This document shows positions 1-9,001 of a stretch of 33,377 bases of DNA, one piece after another. Below the pieces are notes generated by a model that did not search any database, was not told where the DNA came from, and worked only from the letters and a program-made list of their open reading frames with translations. The position numbers and the translations under genes were made by a program. This DNA is from a virus: the IMG/VR virus record IMGVR_UViG_3300008117_000290, positions 1 through 33,377 of that record; one strand, written 5' to 3'. How positions within the stretch are numbered: the first letter of the stretch is position 1; the number at the start of each line of letters is the position of its first letter.

Positions 1-1673
1 CTGGTTCGACTGTTGTCAGCATTGACCCAGAATAAACCAGCACCAGAAGCTTCAACAAGCATCAACTTGCCCAGCTTCATATCTGGAACAATCAAAGCAC
101 CTTCGACCATTGCACCCAACATATCGGAGATAACTCCCATATCGTCGTTGTAAATTTGTTCACGATTGAACACAACAACTTGGCCGCTGGTCGTCAACTT
201 GCTTCGATATTCGGTTTCTTTTCCGAAATCAGTCATTTCGAGCTTTCCGTCTCGTTGGACTTCGTCCCAAATCTTTCCACCACCTGGACGGAATCGTTGG
301 GTTTCACGGAAGTCCTTGTTGGATTCTTCCTTGAGATATCGAGTGGCAAACGGTGGGTTGATTTCCCATCGTTCTTCCATCATCATATCGGTGGTTTTCT
401 TGAGCAAGTTTGGCATATCAATCGTGCTGTAAGCAGCAGCATTGTTGATGTTCAAACTTACCTGTCGAGCCGAGTTCTTGACAGCTTCGCAAACAAATTC
501 AACGTCGCTGAATCCACCGAATCGTTTGGAAGTTTCAGCAGAGTTGGCAATGTTGACGAGTGTTTCGATAAAACCCCATCGTGGTCCATTGTTGGCAAGA
601 TCGATTGACTTTTTGTCGATACCGTGCTTTTCCAACGTCTCAGGTCGGACACCGCAGGAAAGAGCAAAGTGAGCCAAGATGTTTGAACCTTCACCACCCG
701 CACGATTTCCTGGGGTGAGGTTTGGTACTTGTGGTAGACCGTTGTTGAACATGTCGAGTTTGATGGAATTCTCGATAGCTTCGAGTCCGTGTCCCTCGTT
801 CAAGCACTTTTCGATGTGTGGCAAATACTTTGGGTATTTGTTCATCAACAAACTGATCTGGACGATCTCAGCTCGGTTGCCAGAATTTTGAACCACTGGG
901 GTAGGAGCAACAACAGGAATCACAACTGGTGCAGGAGCAGCCGGTGGTGCTGAGTTTTGAACAGGAGCAACAGGTGGAACAACAGGTGGAACAGCAGCAG
1001 GTGCTGGTGGAACCACTGGTGGGGTTGCAGGGGGTTCAGCGGGTGTAACAGGTAGAGCAGAGTTCAAAAGCATTGTAATAGCTTCCTTGTTTAAGAGACC
1101 GAAACTGGTATTGGAGTCACGACCACTCATTGTGACCGTCATTTCTTTGAGAACAGAGCGTTCAGCAACGTACATAGGTCCCGTTACTTCACGATTATTG
1201 ACAACACGTTTTTGTCCTTTTTCGAGGAACGTGATATCTTCTTGATTAGGGATTCTGAGTCCCATACTTGCTTCGAACGGAAATCCGTTCTTGATAGCTT
1301 GTACAACAGTATCGGTTGTACTCGATGGAAAAGATGTCACTCCCTCCCCAGAAAGATTTGTGTCAGTCTTACTGATCGTTGTCGAGTGGCCAATGGGTTC
1401 CCAATGCTCGTAAAGGATTGGTACGCTATTCTTGTAGGTAATACCTGACAAGCTATAGATCATTGGATGCTTGACACCGTAATCAGAAAGATTAACAGGT
1501 TGCCCAGAGTAACCAGCAAACGACAGCTTAGTTAGGCTGCCGTTCTCCCCTGGGGTGGTAGTAGTTGTTGTTGCAAGGTTGAATACTGCTTCGCCAACTG
1601 CTGGCTTGTGTTCTTCCGTCTTGCTGTTGTCACGAGCATTTCGGATGATCTCAAGCCGTTTTGTGAGCTTCAT
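1..1673 (-). CDS. Prohead protease-major capsid protein fusion (partial, runs off left edge)
   Basis: The open frame starts at ATG 1673 and stays open to base 1 (557 codons seen). Residues about 60-190 resemble an HK97/Mu-type prohead serine protease: YEHWEPIGH at 88-96 offers the catalytic His, and FEASMGLR at 133-140 offers the Ser (S136). Residues about 208-262 are a Pro/Ala/Val-rich linker. From about 400 onward the protein resembles Mu gpT-like major head subunits (WEINPPFATRYLKEE, DFRETQRFRPGG, WDEVQRDGKLE, FNREQIYNDDMGV). The protease would cleave scaffold and capsid during prohead maturation, and here it is probably released from its own polyprotein. Its ATG overlaps the portal stop (ATGA), so translation is likely coupled. 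The fold assignment is from motif recognition only; the linker and the fusion are directly visible. Confidence 0.8.
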   Translation of the reverse strand, partial: MKLTKRLEIIRNARDNSKTEEHKPAVGEAVFNLATTTTTTPGENGSLTKLSFAGYSGQPVNLSDYGVKHPMIYSLSGITYKNSVPILYEHWEPIGHSTTISKTDTNLSGEGVTSFPSSTTDTVVQAIKNGFPFEASMGLRIPNQEDITFLEKGQKRVVNNREVTGPMYVAERSVLKEMTVTMSGRDSNTSFGLLNKEAITMLLNSALPVTPAEPPATPPVVPPAPAAVPPVVPPVAPVQNSAPPAAPAPVVIPVVAPTPVVQNSGNRAEIVQISLLMNKYPKYLPHIEKCLNEGHGLEAIENSIKLDMFNNGLPQVPNLTPGNRAGGEGSNILAHFALSCGVRPETLEKHGIDKKSIDLANNGPRWGFIETLVNIANSAETSKRFGGFSDVEFVCEAVKNSARQVSLNINNAAAYSTIDMPNLLKKTTDMMMEERWEINPPFATRYLKEESNKDFRETQRFRPGGGKIWDEVQRDGKLEMTDFGKETEYRSKLTTSGQVVVFNREQIYNDDMGVISDMLGAMVEGALIVPDMKLGKLMLVEASGAGLFWVNADNSRT

Positions 1674-3109
1674 GATCGTTTCTTTCTTTTGCTTGAGTTC
1701 TGGGTAGTATCTTGTTCTGTCGGGTCATCTTCGGTGTCGTCTTCTAGATCGTCTTCGGGTTCGATTTGCATAAGACTCGAAGCTGCTGAGACTCGACCTA
1801 GTGTGAGTATCTTGCACATATCACTGTACTCGATTTCAAGTAGGTCTGCTTCTCTTTGAATTTCTCGACGTGGATTACGTCCTCGTTCAGTGTAGTACCT
1901 TACAAGGGTCGTAGCTCCGGTTTGAAGATCGGTAGCTGTGCTGTTGCTAATCTTCTGGGGGTCGGGGTGGTTAAACACTTGAGAATAACTCAGAGTGTAA
2001 GTCAGCCCTTCTTCCTTAACAAATCTTAGTGTTTTGTCTTGGAAGTAGTTTTTAGTCAATGCTCCGGCTGTGAACCAGAGCTTGACCATACGGTGTACTA
2101 CAGGAGCAAAATCTTCTCGGTCAATGTTGATGGTGTTCTTCCAAGGACCGAAGTCAACTTGGCTAGAAGCCATGTTGTATTGCCGACTGTTACCTGTCGC
2201 TAAGTTGACAGGCATGTTGATACAACGAGCAGCAGCACCAACCATTGCATCAAGAGCTTCTGCATCTTCGGCTGTAGTACCTGAATACGACAAACCTTCG
2301 AGCGTAGCTCCTGGGGGGAGAGTAGGGACCATTCCTGGTTCATACTCCCATTTGCCTGTAGGCATCCCTTCGGCATCTTCTTTACCCCAAACAGTTGGGT
2401 CAAGTTTAATAGCCATTGGAATTGCCGACCGAAACTCAGCACTACGTATGATCGAGTCTAAGTATCGTTTGACACTAGGGAAGATACAAAGTGCTGGGGA
2501 ACATTCGGGTATGCCACAGATCATGTTAGCATACTTATTTTTCCACCAAAGAATGATGTCTCGTACATCGTATTCTTCTCCGGTGTCTAAATAAATTCGA
2601 ATTGGTTCCCAGTTTTCACTGTACTCAATACCTTCCCACACTCGTTCAAGTGCTCCCTTTCCTACAGGATTTTGGAGCTTGTCAGCTGAGATAACACGGA
2701 GTCCGAGTTTGACTTCATGTTCGGTGTTGACCATTGCAAATGGAATTCCGATGCCTACTCCTGTTCTTGCTGCTTCTCGTCGAAGTAATCGAATAGAAGC
2801 ACCTAGACCAGTTTCTTGGCAGAATTGAACCCACTTGTCTTCGATGTTAGTATTAACGTCTGGGTCAGAAGCACCACCGATTAAAAGTGGTGAAGGTCCA
2901 ACACAGTCGTTAGACAAGGTATTGAGAATACCGTGGTAGTGACTACCTTCTTCATCTTGTTCCATTGAGACATACATGAGTTTTCTTCGAACCCAAGGAT
3001 GTCTAATAGCTTTTAAAAATCGGTCTCTTGGAACCTCGTTATAAGGTTGAATGTCTCGGTTCTTAATAAGACCGAGATTTCTGAGTGTGTTGAGAATCAG
3101 TCGTCGCAT
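1670..3109 (-). CDS. Phage portal protein, lambda family
   Basis: A 479-residue protein forming the dodecameric portal vertex through which DNA is packaged. It begins with a short basic segment (MRRLILNTLRNLGLIKNRD). Then comes the portal core: HGILNTLSNDCVGPSPLLIGG at about 59-79, the W..F......G helix, a GIGIPF segment and the clip/stem-like GIPECSPALCIFPSVKRY followed by RSAEFRSAIPMAI. The tail is Asp/Glu-rich (EPEDDLEDDTEDDPTEQD) and then Lys-rich. It lies between a small upstream protein (13-base overlap) and the protease-capsid gene (ATGA overlap), the usual packaging/head order. Length and order fit lambda gpB-type portals. Confidence 0.85.
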   Translation of the reverse strand: MRRLILNTLRNLGLIKNRDIQPYNEVPRDRFLKAIRHPWVRRKLMYVSMEQDEEGSHYHGILNTLSNDCVGPSPLLIGGASDPDVNTNIEDKWVQFCQETGLGASIRLLRREAARTGVGIGIPFAMVNTEHEVKLGLRVISADKLQNPVGKGALERVWEGIEYSENWEPIRIYLDTGEEYDVRDIILWWKNKYANMICGIPECSPALCIFPSVKRYLDSIIRSAEFRSAIPMAIKLDPTVWGKEDAEGMPTGKWEYEPGMVPTLPPGATLEGLSYSGTTAEDAEALDAMVGAAARCINMPVNLATGNSRQYNMASSQVDFGPWKNTINIDREDFAPVVHRMVKLWFTAGALTKNYFQDKTLRFVKEEGLTYTLSYSQVFNHPDPQKISNSTATDLQTGATTLVRYYTERGRNPRREIQREADLLEIEYSDMCKILTLGRVSAASSLMQIEPEDDLEDDTEDDPTEQDTTQNSSKRKKRS

Positions 3110-3321
3110 GGTGTAATTCCTACGTCCTCACAACTGCACCCGTTTTTGGGTACAGCTTTTACAAAAGTAAAATTATTGAGAAAAGGTTTTCGAGTACCAC
3201 GAGAGTTAGCTGCTTTAATCAGTTCAGCTAGACCGAACTGCTCAACTTCTTCCTGGGGTGTCTTTACTCGTTTTGGACCGACAGCGGCTTGGATAGCCTG
3301 AATGTTTTCTTCGAGTGACAT
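3097..3321 (-). CDS. Small protein upstream of portal, possible head-tail joining protein
   Basis: A 74-residue protein from ATG 3321. It ends 13 bases inside the portal gene, so the two are translationally linked. The first half is helical (MSLEENIQAIQAAVGPKRV, then EEVEQFGLAELIKAANS). The C-terminus carries CSCEDVG and a final CDD. In lambda the small joining protein gpW is encoded immediately before the portal, and the size and place match, but I see only weak sequence resemblance (helix, RV, then a D/LxxLI helix). The function is therefore positional inference. One copy of the CCTGGGG motif (3252-3258) encodes T-P-Q-E here. Confidence 0.7.
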   Translation of the reverse strand: MSLEENIQAIQAAVGPKRVKTPQEEVEQFGLAELIKAANSRGTRKPFLNNFTFVKAVPKNGCSCEDVGITPCDD

Positions 3322-3328
3322 GGTAGTC

Positions 3329-5254
3329 CTAGTTGTTGAAAGCTGCGTACTTCTGAACTGCTGGACCGTATAGAATTATACGACCTGTTGTGGAGTCTCT
3401 GAGAGACCAAAACATACATTTGTCGGTTTGTTCGGCAACTGATGAAAGAGTTACAGAAACAGAGTTAGTGACTGAGGTTAGTCCTGTGACTACCAACAAG
3501 TTCGTCTTGTCAGATTTCTCTAAACAAAACGTCATCGGTTGACCGTCGAAAGTACCACTAGCTAAAGTAATTAAGTAAGTACGAGCTTCATTGTTGAAGA
3601 ATGTAAATACATTTTTCTCTAGCAGAGTATTATCGAGGTTGATGAATGCTTCTGGTGTAACAGTAACAGAAGCTCCACCACCACCCCCACCCCCAGAAGG
3701 AGCCAAACTCAAGGCTTGAACGGTCCAACGAACTAGACTTGTACCAGAACCGACAAGCATAAATGCAAGGTCTGTTACTAGCTGAGCCGTGGCTGCCGGT
3801 ATCCTGGTGAGTAGTGTAGTTGTGTTGGCTAGTGTGTCGAATAGGTTTTTACCTGCTGTGTTGACACCAAAGCTAGACAAGTTTTGAGTCCACACTCCTG
3901 TTACGATTTCTGTTACTGCATCAGTAGCTAATGCACTAGCGGTCATTACATTCGGTTGCATTTGGTGAACATCAACTTGTACATGCCCAGAACCAGCACC
4001 TGTAACTCCAATCGTCCTGTTGGAATTGTTGCTAATAATCCATCTGTCACCAAATGAACCGTTGACCCAACCACCATTAGGCATAGCATTCATAACAGCA
4101 TCACGGTTTTGGTTAGCTGTAGGAATGTCTCCGACTGCTGCTGGAAGTGCTGGTAGTCTGGTGTCAATACTGTTGACAGTTGTTTGTACTGACTGTAAAA
4201 CAGTTAGTGTGTCATAGTTGACGACAGACCCGATCCACTCAATATACCGACTTTCTCCTGACACTGTACCGGACCCAACAATTCGCAAGTTTTCCTGGGG
4301 GTGGGCATTTGATACAGAGTAGGTGAATATGTATCGACCCGTGGACGGGTTAGTGACACTACTGAGATTGGCAGAGCGTGACGTGCCAGCAGCATTTGAA
4401 GCTGTAACTGTTGGTAGTGTGTCAAGGTTGACAAGTTTTCCTTCATTATCTCTAACGACAATCGTGAAGGCGTAAAGTGTTGATCCAGCATCGGGAATCT
4501 CCAGGAGAGGGGAACCGTAAATGTTAATGAGAGCAGACAGGTTATTGAGGTTTCCAATTGCCGTATTAACAGTGGAAATTGGAAGGTCAAGATTGAGCAG
4601 TCGAGTGTCGTTGGCAAGGAGTGGGTTGGTCGGAATAAGGTTGATCGGAGCATTGAGGTTTGCTAGCCGGGCATCATTTGACAACAATGGTGTTGTTGGA
4701 ATCGAACCTACTGCTGCATTTAGGTTGTCAACAATCAATTTACCTACACTACCAACTGTTGTGAGTGTGTTTGTGAGTGTGGCAAATATAGCTGCAATAC
4801 CAGCACTAGATAAAACAACTCCAGTTGCTTGAGTAATGTTGGTTGGACTAGCTATTGATCCTGGGAAGGTGACAGCAGCAGAAGCATTGGCCGTTTGACC
4901 AGCAACCTGAGTTACGTTTGCTTTGACGTTTCGATTCTCAAGTGAGAACGACTTGAGCTTGACCCTGGTTAAATCTTTGCTATCTACTGTTCCTGCGGTG
5001 AAAACTACGTCGTAATCTTCACCTACGACATATGCAGCATCAGCAGACGTATCAATGACTACCATGTGAAACCCTGCCTTACCATCGTAATCAATGGTAG
5101 TGGTGATACCAGCAGTAATCTCCGTGGTGCTGTTTTTGTAAACAGCAAACGTAGGAGCAATGCTTGGAGTAGTCGGAACTAAGGCTTGGTTGAGTGTATT
5201 GAACTTGATCCGAATACCCGAACCAACTGGGAAATCACCGTAATAGTCGTTCAT
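3329..5254 (-). CDS. Tail fibre/baseplate-type structural protein with poly-Gly hinge
   Basis: A 641-residue protein rich in Thr, Asn, Val and Ala with no enzymatic motif. The N-terminus (DFPVGSGIRIKFNTLNQALVP...) resembles fibre or baseplate N-terminal beta domains. The middle has imperfect repeats built on P.TPLLSNDARLANLNAPI and PTNPLLANDTRLLNLDLPI (about residues 190-230), plus Ig-like segments. A GGGGGGG hinge near residue 530 precedes a C-terminal beta domain (EAFINLDNTLLEKNVFTFF ... MFWSLRDSTTGRIILYGP). It lies just downstream of a beta-helix adhesin with its own Gly7 run. I infer a virion fibre or receptor-contact protein; the exact place in the tail is unknown. Confidence 0.65.
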   Translation of the reverse strand: MNDYYGDFPVGSGIRIKFNTLNQALVPTTPSIAPTFAVYKNSTTEITAGITTTIDYDGKAGFHMVVIDTSADAAYVVGEDYDVVFTAGTVDSKDLTRVKLKSFSLENRNVKANVTQVAGQTANASAAVTFPGSIASPTNITQATGVVLSSAGIAAIFATLTNTLTTVGSVGKLIVDNLNAAVGSIPTTPLLSNDARLANLNAPINLIPTNPLLANDTRLLNLDLPISTVNTAIGNLNNLSALINIYGSPLLEIPDAGSTLYAFTIVVRDNEGKLVNLDTLPTVTASNAAGTSRSANLSSVTNPSTGRYIFTYSVSNAHPQENLRIVGSGTVSGESRYIEWIGSVVNYDTLTVLQSVQTTVNSIDTRLPALPAAVGDIPTANQNRDAVMNAMPNGGWVNGSFGDRWIISNNSNRTIGVTGAGSGHVQVDVHQMQPNVMTASALATDAVTEIVTGVWTQNLSSFGVNTAGKNLFDTLANTTTLLTRIPAATAQLVTDLAFMLVGSGTSLVRWTVQALSLAPSGGGGGGGASVTVTPEAFINLDNTLLEKNVFTFFNNEARTYLITLASGTFDGQPMTFCLEKSDKTNLLVVTGLTSVTNSVSVTLSSVAEQTDKCMFWSLRDSTTGRIILYGPAVQKYAAFNN

Positions 5255-5256
5255 GT

Positions 5257-6621
5257 TTAGTTGATTAAAGGATGGTTCAAAGGATCAAATACACCGCCAC
5301 CGCCACCGCCACCTGCACTTTGGATTGCTCCGATGTCTATCGACGATGCAGCAACGGACACACCGTTTCCGATCGTAGCTGGTGACTTAGGGAAGCCTTG
5401 ACCAACTATTGCCGATCCTGGCCCATAGTTTGCCGTAGACCTGCTGACATACGTTGGCGTCACGGCAATGCAATTTCTTTCAAGCACCGATCCCGCCGTG
5501 GTAAAATTGCCGCTGGTATTGGCATCGCCGCCCGATCCAAAGTTACAACTTTCGGCCCTGACAGTTGGCAACTCACTTAACTGGCTTGTCCTAATGCCAA
5601 ACGCTCCGCCTTTTGTGAAATTGCAATTAATGAACATGACGGTCCAGCCGCCAGAACCAAAATTACTAGTTGAAAAATTGTCAGTTGACGGGCTGTCGAA
5701 AGTGCAATCAACAATGAGCGAACCCGGACCTGAATTGTTAATCAGTAGATTTTCGTTCGCCTGATCGTGAAAAAGACAACGAGAAAAAAAGTTCCCGCCC
5801 GCATTGATCCGAACAGGGTTAGAGTTTGAACGAAACACCGAGCCGTAAGCGACAATTGGCTGCGTTGTGTCTGTGGCAAAGCTAGTGCAGTTTTGAATGG
5901 CTGAGTTAATAAGCCTAGCACCTGTCGTAAGGCCAATACGCAGTTGATTGGTTGCGTGCCCGAGTATGCACCGATTAAGAGTCAATACTCGACTGCTACC
6001 ACTACCTGTCGTCGAAATCCCGTTTGCCAACGTCTTGGTTGCGTTTGTGTTTTCAAGTGTAATGTCCTCAACGTACAGTTCAGAAAAACCAGCACTATCC
6101 CACTGAATTGCCGTCGTGTTCGCTGTGCATGTAAGCCTTCGAGATGTACCAACAGTGTTGGACCTAAAAACCGCATAGTTGCCTGCGTTGGGCCCGCTGA
6201 TGCTCAACGTGCTAGTAATCGTCTGATCGGTTTCAAGTAAGCACTCCCAGCCGGGACGCCATCCGTTAGCCGACAAAAGAGTCCTAGATGATGCAGCATC
6301 CAAGGTTGCTCTCTTTCCTCCAATTGCCCAAGTCTGGCCTGTTGCAGTCACACCGTAAGCCAAAGCAACTGTCACGACTTTGGTTGTATTGTTTACCCCA
6401 GTGATTTTCGCAAATTGCCGACCGCTCGATGTCGACACCCACAGGCAAGCCGAGCCGTCAGTTGCGACACCAGAAAGATCCGGATTGTCAGCAATTAAAT
6501 TAACCGATGTTGTAGCGTTGAGGCTAGCTCCAGTTCCAAAGATAGCCGTTGCTGGACCTGCTCCGCTAGCTTGCGTGTCGGACCCTGTAGAAACATTGAA
6601 AACGATTTTTGGTTCTGGCAT
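5257..6621 (-). CDS. Right-handed beta-helix adhesin / tailspike-like protein
   Basis: A 454-residue protein with the repetitive short beta-strand pattern of parallel beta-helix (pectate-lyase-like) proteins: SELYVEDITLENTNATKTLANGIS, RVLTLNRCILGH, ARLINSAIQNCTSF, FFSRCLFHDQAN, SLIVDCTFDSPST, WTVMFINCNFTKGG. It ends with DIGAIQSAGGGGGGG, a closing motif common in such proteins, and a short tail. Phage tailspikes of this fold bind or cut host surface glycans; no catalytic residues can be assigned here. Two bases separate it from the next gene. The coding style looks more GC-rich than its neighbours, and it carries no copy of the CCTGGGG motif, which suggests recent acquisition. Confidence 0.7.
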   Translation of the reverse strand: MPEPKIVFNVSTGSDTQASGAGPATAIFGTGASLNATTSVNLIADNPDLSGVATDGSACLWVSTSSGRQFAKITGVNNTTKVVTVALAYGVTATGQTWAIGGKRATLDAASSRTLLSANGWRPGWECLLETDQTITSTLSISGPNAGNYAVFRSNTVGTSRRLTCTANTTAIQWDSAGFSELYVEDITLENTNATKTLANGISTTGSGSSRVLTLNRCILGHATNQLRIGLTTGARLINSAIQNCTSFATDTTQPIVAYGSVFRSNSNPVRINAGGNFFSRCLFHDQANENLLINNSGPGSLIVDCTFDSPSTDNFSTSNFGSGGWTVMFINCNFTKGGAFGIRTSQLSELPTVRAESCNFGSGGDANTSGNFTTAGSVLERNCIAVTPTYVSRSTANYGPGSAIVGQGFPKSPATIGNGVSVAASSIDIGAIQSAGGGGGGGVFDPLNHPLIN

Positions 6622-6624
6622 TGC

Positions 6625-7119
6625 TTAGAATTCCGGTTCTGTTTCGGGGTTTCCGTCCCATACGTTCATGGCCTCTCGATAGGCTTGTGTGTAGTCTTGG
6701 GCATAGTCGGTTTTTGTTTGCTTGTATATCTCAAGCAAAAGTTTAGCTTGAGCTTCGCCCACTTCTTCTGGGGTGGTTGTGATGTTGTTTTGTTCGAGGA
6801 CGGAGATCATCCGGTTAGTGTGATTTGCCAAAGCTATTGCGACTGGGTGGTTTAATGCTCTCAATCTAGTATTGATTGATGGATCACCTAGTTGAACACC
6901 ACTTGCTGCTTCGGTAATCATCCATTCGTAACCAGCTTGTTTTACTAAAGTTAGGAAGGCAGGCATGTTATCTCCGCCAATAAACTTAGCAATTTCAGTA
7001 AGTCGATACATTTTGAGATCGAGGTACTGTACGTTCTTTTCTTCCAATACAGTATGTAACTGTACGGGAGTAAGAGTTTGCCAACTAGGAATTGCTTGGA
7101 TGAGTTGTTGTATGGTCAT
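6625..7119 (-). CDS. Hypothetical protein, mostly helical
   Basis: A 164-residue protein from ATG 7119, overlapping the upstream membrane-protein stop as ATGA. It is predicted helical throughout: MTIQQLIQAIPSWQTLTPVQ, LTEIAKFIGGDNMPAFLTLV, RALNHPVAIALANHTNRMIS. The acidic C-terminus ends NPETEPEF. There is no signal peptide or clear membrane segment, and I do not recognise the family. Its place between the candidate spanin/holin gene and the adhesin suggests a tail or lysis-region role, which is inference only. Confidence 0.65.
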   Translation of the reverse strand: MTIQQLIQAIPSWQTLTPVQLHTVLEEKNVQYLDLKMYRLTEIAKFIGGDNMPAFLTLVKQAGYEWMITEAASGVQLGDPSINTRLRALNHPVAIALANHTNRMISVLEQNNITTTPEEVGEAQAKLLLEIYKQTKTDYAQDYTQAYREAMNVWDGNPETEPEF

Positions 7120-7394
7120 GCTGTCCTCGATTTAAGGTTGTTGATTTCCTGTTTGAGGGCAGTAATTTCGACTTGTTGTAGGATTTGTGTCTTGTAAAGT
7201 TCAAGACGATTTTTTTCGCAATCGTCTGATCTTACTTCTTGTTTGACAAGATTCTTTTGAAGATCTTCGATTGCTTTGGCATTTGTGGATTCAAGTTTAC
7301 GGTAGAAAAACGCAACGATGGTTGAGAGAGTAGCAATCACAGTCAAGACCCCTTTTACCCACCAATCATTTGGAGTTGGTTCTGTACCGTCCAT
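7116..7394 (-). CDS. Small membrane protein with coiled coil (holin- or spanin-like candidate)
   Basis: A 92-residue protein. Residues about 11-29 (WWVKGVLTVIATLSTIVAF) form one membrane segment. The rest is a charged coiled coil with two cysteine-free heptad stretches around ESTNAKAIEDLQKNLVKQEV and LQQVEITALKQEINNLKS. One N-terminal membrane span followed by a coiled coil is typical of inner-membrane spanins (Rz) and of some accessory holins. No endolysin was recognised next to it, so the lysis role is inferred from architecture only. The stop overlaps the next start (ATGA). Confidence 0.7.
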   Translation of the reverse strand: MDGTEPTPNDWWVKGVLTVIATLSTIVAFFYRKLESTNAKAIEDLQKNLVKQEVRSDDCEKNRLELYKTQILQQVEITALKQEINNLKSRTA

Positions 7395-7403
7395 TGTGTT
7401 TCC

Positions 7404-7730
7404 TTACCATTCGTAAACGACAATAAAATCTTTGTCTGCTGCCTCAATGCCGCCAAGTTTGATTTGTACCGAACTTAAACCAGCGGTATATTCTGGCGGA
7501 ATGTTGATTGATCTGACGGTAGCACCTACCGTAAAAGACAAGGCTGTGTTTGAACTGCCTTGAAACAAAGTGTCATAAGTTCCATCGGCAATACCACCAC
7601 TTAATGAAAAGCTAGTGGCTACAGCCATAACTGGTGTTCGAATTCTGACCACCTTTGCTCCTGGGGGGAGAGGAAGTGGTTCTGAGTTAGAAGCTCCAGC
7701 TAAGACTCGAATTGTGTGTGGTTGAATCAT
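7404..7730 (-). CDS. Small beta-rich protein, possible virion decoration protein
   Basis: A 108-residue protein. I chose ATG 7730 because it overlaps the upstream stop as ATGA; an in-frame TTG at 7745 lies inside the upstream gene and is less likely. The sequence reads as a beta sandwich: IRVLAGASNSEPLPLPPGAK, VVRIRTPVMAVATSFSLSGG, VGATVRSINIPPEYTAG, VQIKLGGIEAADKDFIVVYE. There is no signal peptide. Such short all-beta proteins in phage structural operons are often decoration or minor tail proteins, but the family is not recognised. Confidence 0.65.
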   Translation of the reverse strand: MIQPHTIRVLAGASNSEPLPLPPGAKVVRIRTPVMAVATSFSLSGGIADGTYDTLFQGSSNTALSFTVGATVRSINIPPEYTAGLSSVQIKLGGIEAADKDFIVVYEW

Positions 7731-8503
7731 GGTATGTTTGGGCAAACTCCGTTAACACAAAGACCTCGAACTACAGCTTTCATACATTCTCGGTACGCCC
7801 CAACGTCTTGTGGATTGTACTTTGCTATTTCTCTGTCAACTGGGATTCTCCACACGTTGAGCCAATCTTTGCCTTTACTATCGATTTGTCGAATCGAAAA
7901 GCAAAGTTCGATTGTAGCAGTTACTGCACCCTTTGCTTCTGGTAGGGTTGGTGGTAAGCTGTTGATTGTCTTGATTAGGTTTGTTTGGAGGAGTTGGGTT
8001 GTTGAAGCATCTTTTAAGGTATCAATACCCGTTCTAGATACTACTCGTAGACTGTCAAAGTTTGGAGAAGGAACTGGAGTAGGAGTAGGAACCGGAGTAG
8101 GAACTGGGGTTGGCCCTGTTCCTGGGGGAGTAGTAGGAAGCATACCTACTACATCTATTGTGTGGAATTGGTAGTCAATAGCTGCTGTCTTGTCTGCAAC
8201 AATCAACCCAAACTGGTATTTGCCTGGACTCGGAATGGAAAAGAAGATGTTCGAACCACACGTCGCTGACTGTGATTTTAGTTCTTCTGGTATGATCCAA
8301 ACTTTGTTTTCACCGACGGCATCCTGATGTGATAGAAAAACCAGCGTACCAGCCAATGCTGTACTTGGCCCCTTTATTGTTGCCTTCACAGTCGGAGTCT
8401 CTTGCCCTAGTGCGACCTGAGCAAAGAAAACCAAACAAGCAAACAACATCGTAGGAGCAATGTTGCGTACTTGTACAAATACCAGAGGGTTGAAAGTTTT
8501 CAT
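7727..8503 (-). CDS. Secreted protein with Ig/PKD-like domain and Pro-Thr linker
   Basis: A 258-residue protein from ATG 8503. It has an N-terminal signal peptide: basic start, hydrophobic TMLFACLVFFAQVALGQ, likely cleavage after ALG or ALGQ near residue 34. Residues about 38-118 look like a beta-sandwich domain (VKATIKGPSTALAGTLVFLS ... GKYQFGLIVADKTA). A linker of repeated P-T-P-V-P follows at about 128-144. The C-terminal domain contains four cysteines (CFSIRQ, RECMKAVVRGLCVNGVC). Export from the host or display at the envelope is expected. The secretion signal is clear, the function is unknown, and PTPVP linkers are common in planctomycetal secreted proteins. Confidence 0.7.
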   Translation of the reverse strand: MKTFNPLVFVQVRNIAPTMLFACLVFFAQVALGQETPTVKATIKGPSTALAGTLVFLSHQDAVGENKVWIIPEELKSQSATCGSNIFFSIPSPGKYQFGLIVADKTAAIDYQFHTIDVVGMLPTTPPGTGPTPVPTPVPTPTPVPSPNFDSLRVVSRTGIDTLKDASTTQLLQTNLIKTINSLPPTLPEAKGAVTATIELCFSIRQIDSKGKDWLNVWRIPVDREIAKYNPQDVGAYRECMKAVVRGLCVNGVCPNIP

Positions 8504-8524
8504 GATAAACAGAGAGTGTTGAGG

Positions 8525-9001
8525 TTAATCGTTTTTGGGAGACTCGACGTACGACTCAGCAGTTGCCGGCTTTGTAGTTGGAGCTTTAACAGAACCAGTA
8601 TCAGACACGAGTTCGGCACCCATCGTTGACAGGTTTGGTGCTGGAGCTGGTTGTTGCTTTTTCTTGCGGTTCTCCATGATGGCTTTGATAAGCTCAAGGA
8701 TAATTGGGATAAGAACTTCCCAACCTTGAGTACCAACTGTTGGTCCACCAGAAGCAATGCTGACTTCCAAGCTGGCAACTGCCGATTCAAGGTCAGCACA
8801 AAGATCGTCAATGTCTTTGACATTGAGAGTGCCGACTTCGTCCTGGGGGAGAGTTGGTGGTGAAAGCTTGGCAAGCAGACAACCAGCAACCCACAAGGCT
8901 TGCTTGACGGTTTGTACGTTGACTCCGTTACGGACATCAGCAACAAGGCTGAGGACACACGAAAGAGAAACGTCGTTTGGGAATTGAGCTGAACAGGACA
9001 T
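8525..9001 (-). CDS. Hypothetical protein with amphipathic helix
   Basis: A 158-residue protein. The start is ATG 9001 (MSCSAQFP), preceded by AAAGGTG as ribosome binding site; a TTG 27 bases upstream has no such site. Residues about 15-55 are helical and Cys-containing. A strongly hydrophobic/amphipathic stretch WEVLIPIILELIKAIMENRKKKQQ sits near residue 95, followed by a low-complexity Pro/Ala/Thr tail. The short hydrophobic helix next to a basic cluster could be membrane-associated. I do not recognise the family. Confidence 0.65.
   Translation of the reverse strand: MSCSAQFPNDVSLSCVLSLVADVRNGVNVQTVKQALWVAGCLLAKLSPPTLPQDEVGTLNVKDIDDLCADLESAVASLEVSIASGGPTVGTQGWEVLIPIILELIKAIMENRKKKQQPAPAPNLSTMGAELVSDTGSVKAPTTKPATAESYVESPKND

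Noticed and set aside
2070-2594. A 174-residue plus-strand frame inside the portal gene
   Set aside because: The portal frame spans it with clear family pattern.
3677-3697. G-quadruplex on the coding strand
   Set aside because: The G-runs are explained by the Gly7 hinge codons; a regulatory role has no support.
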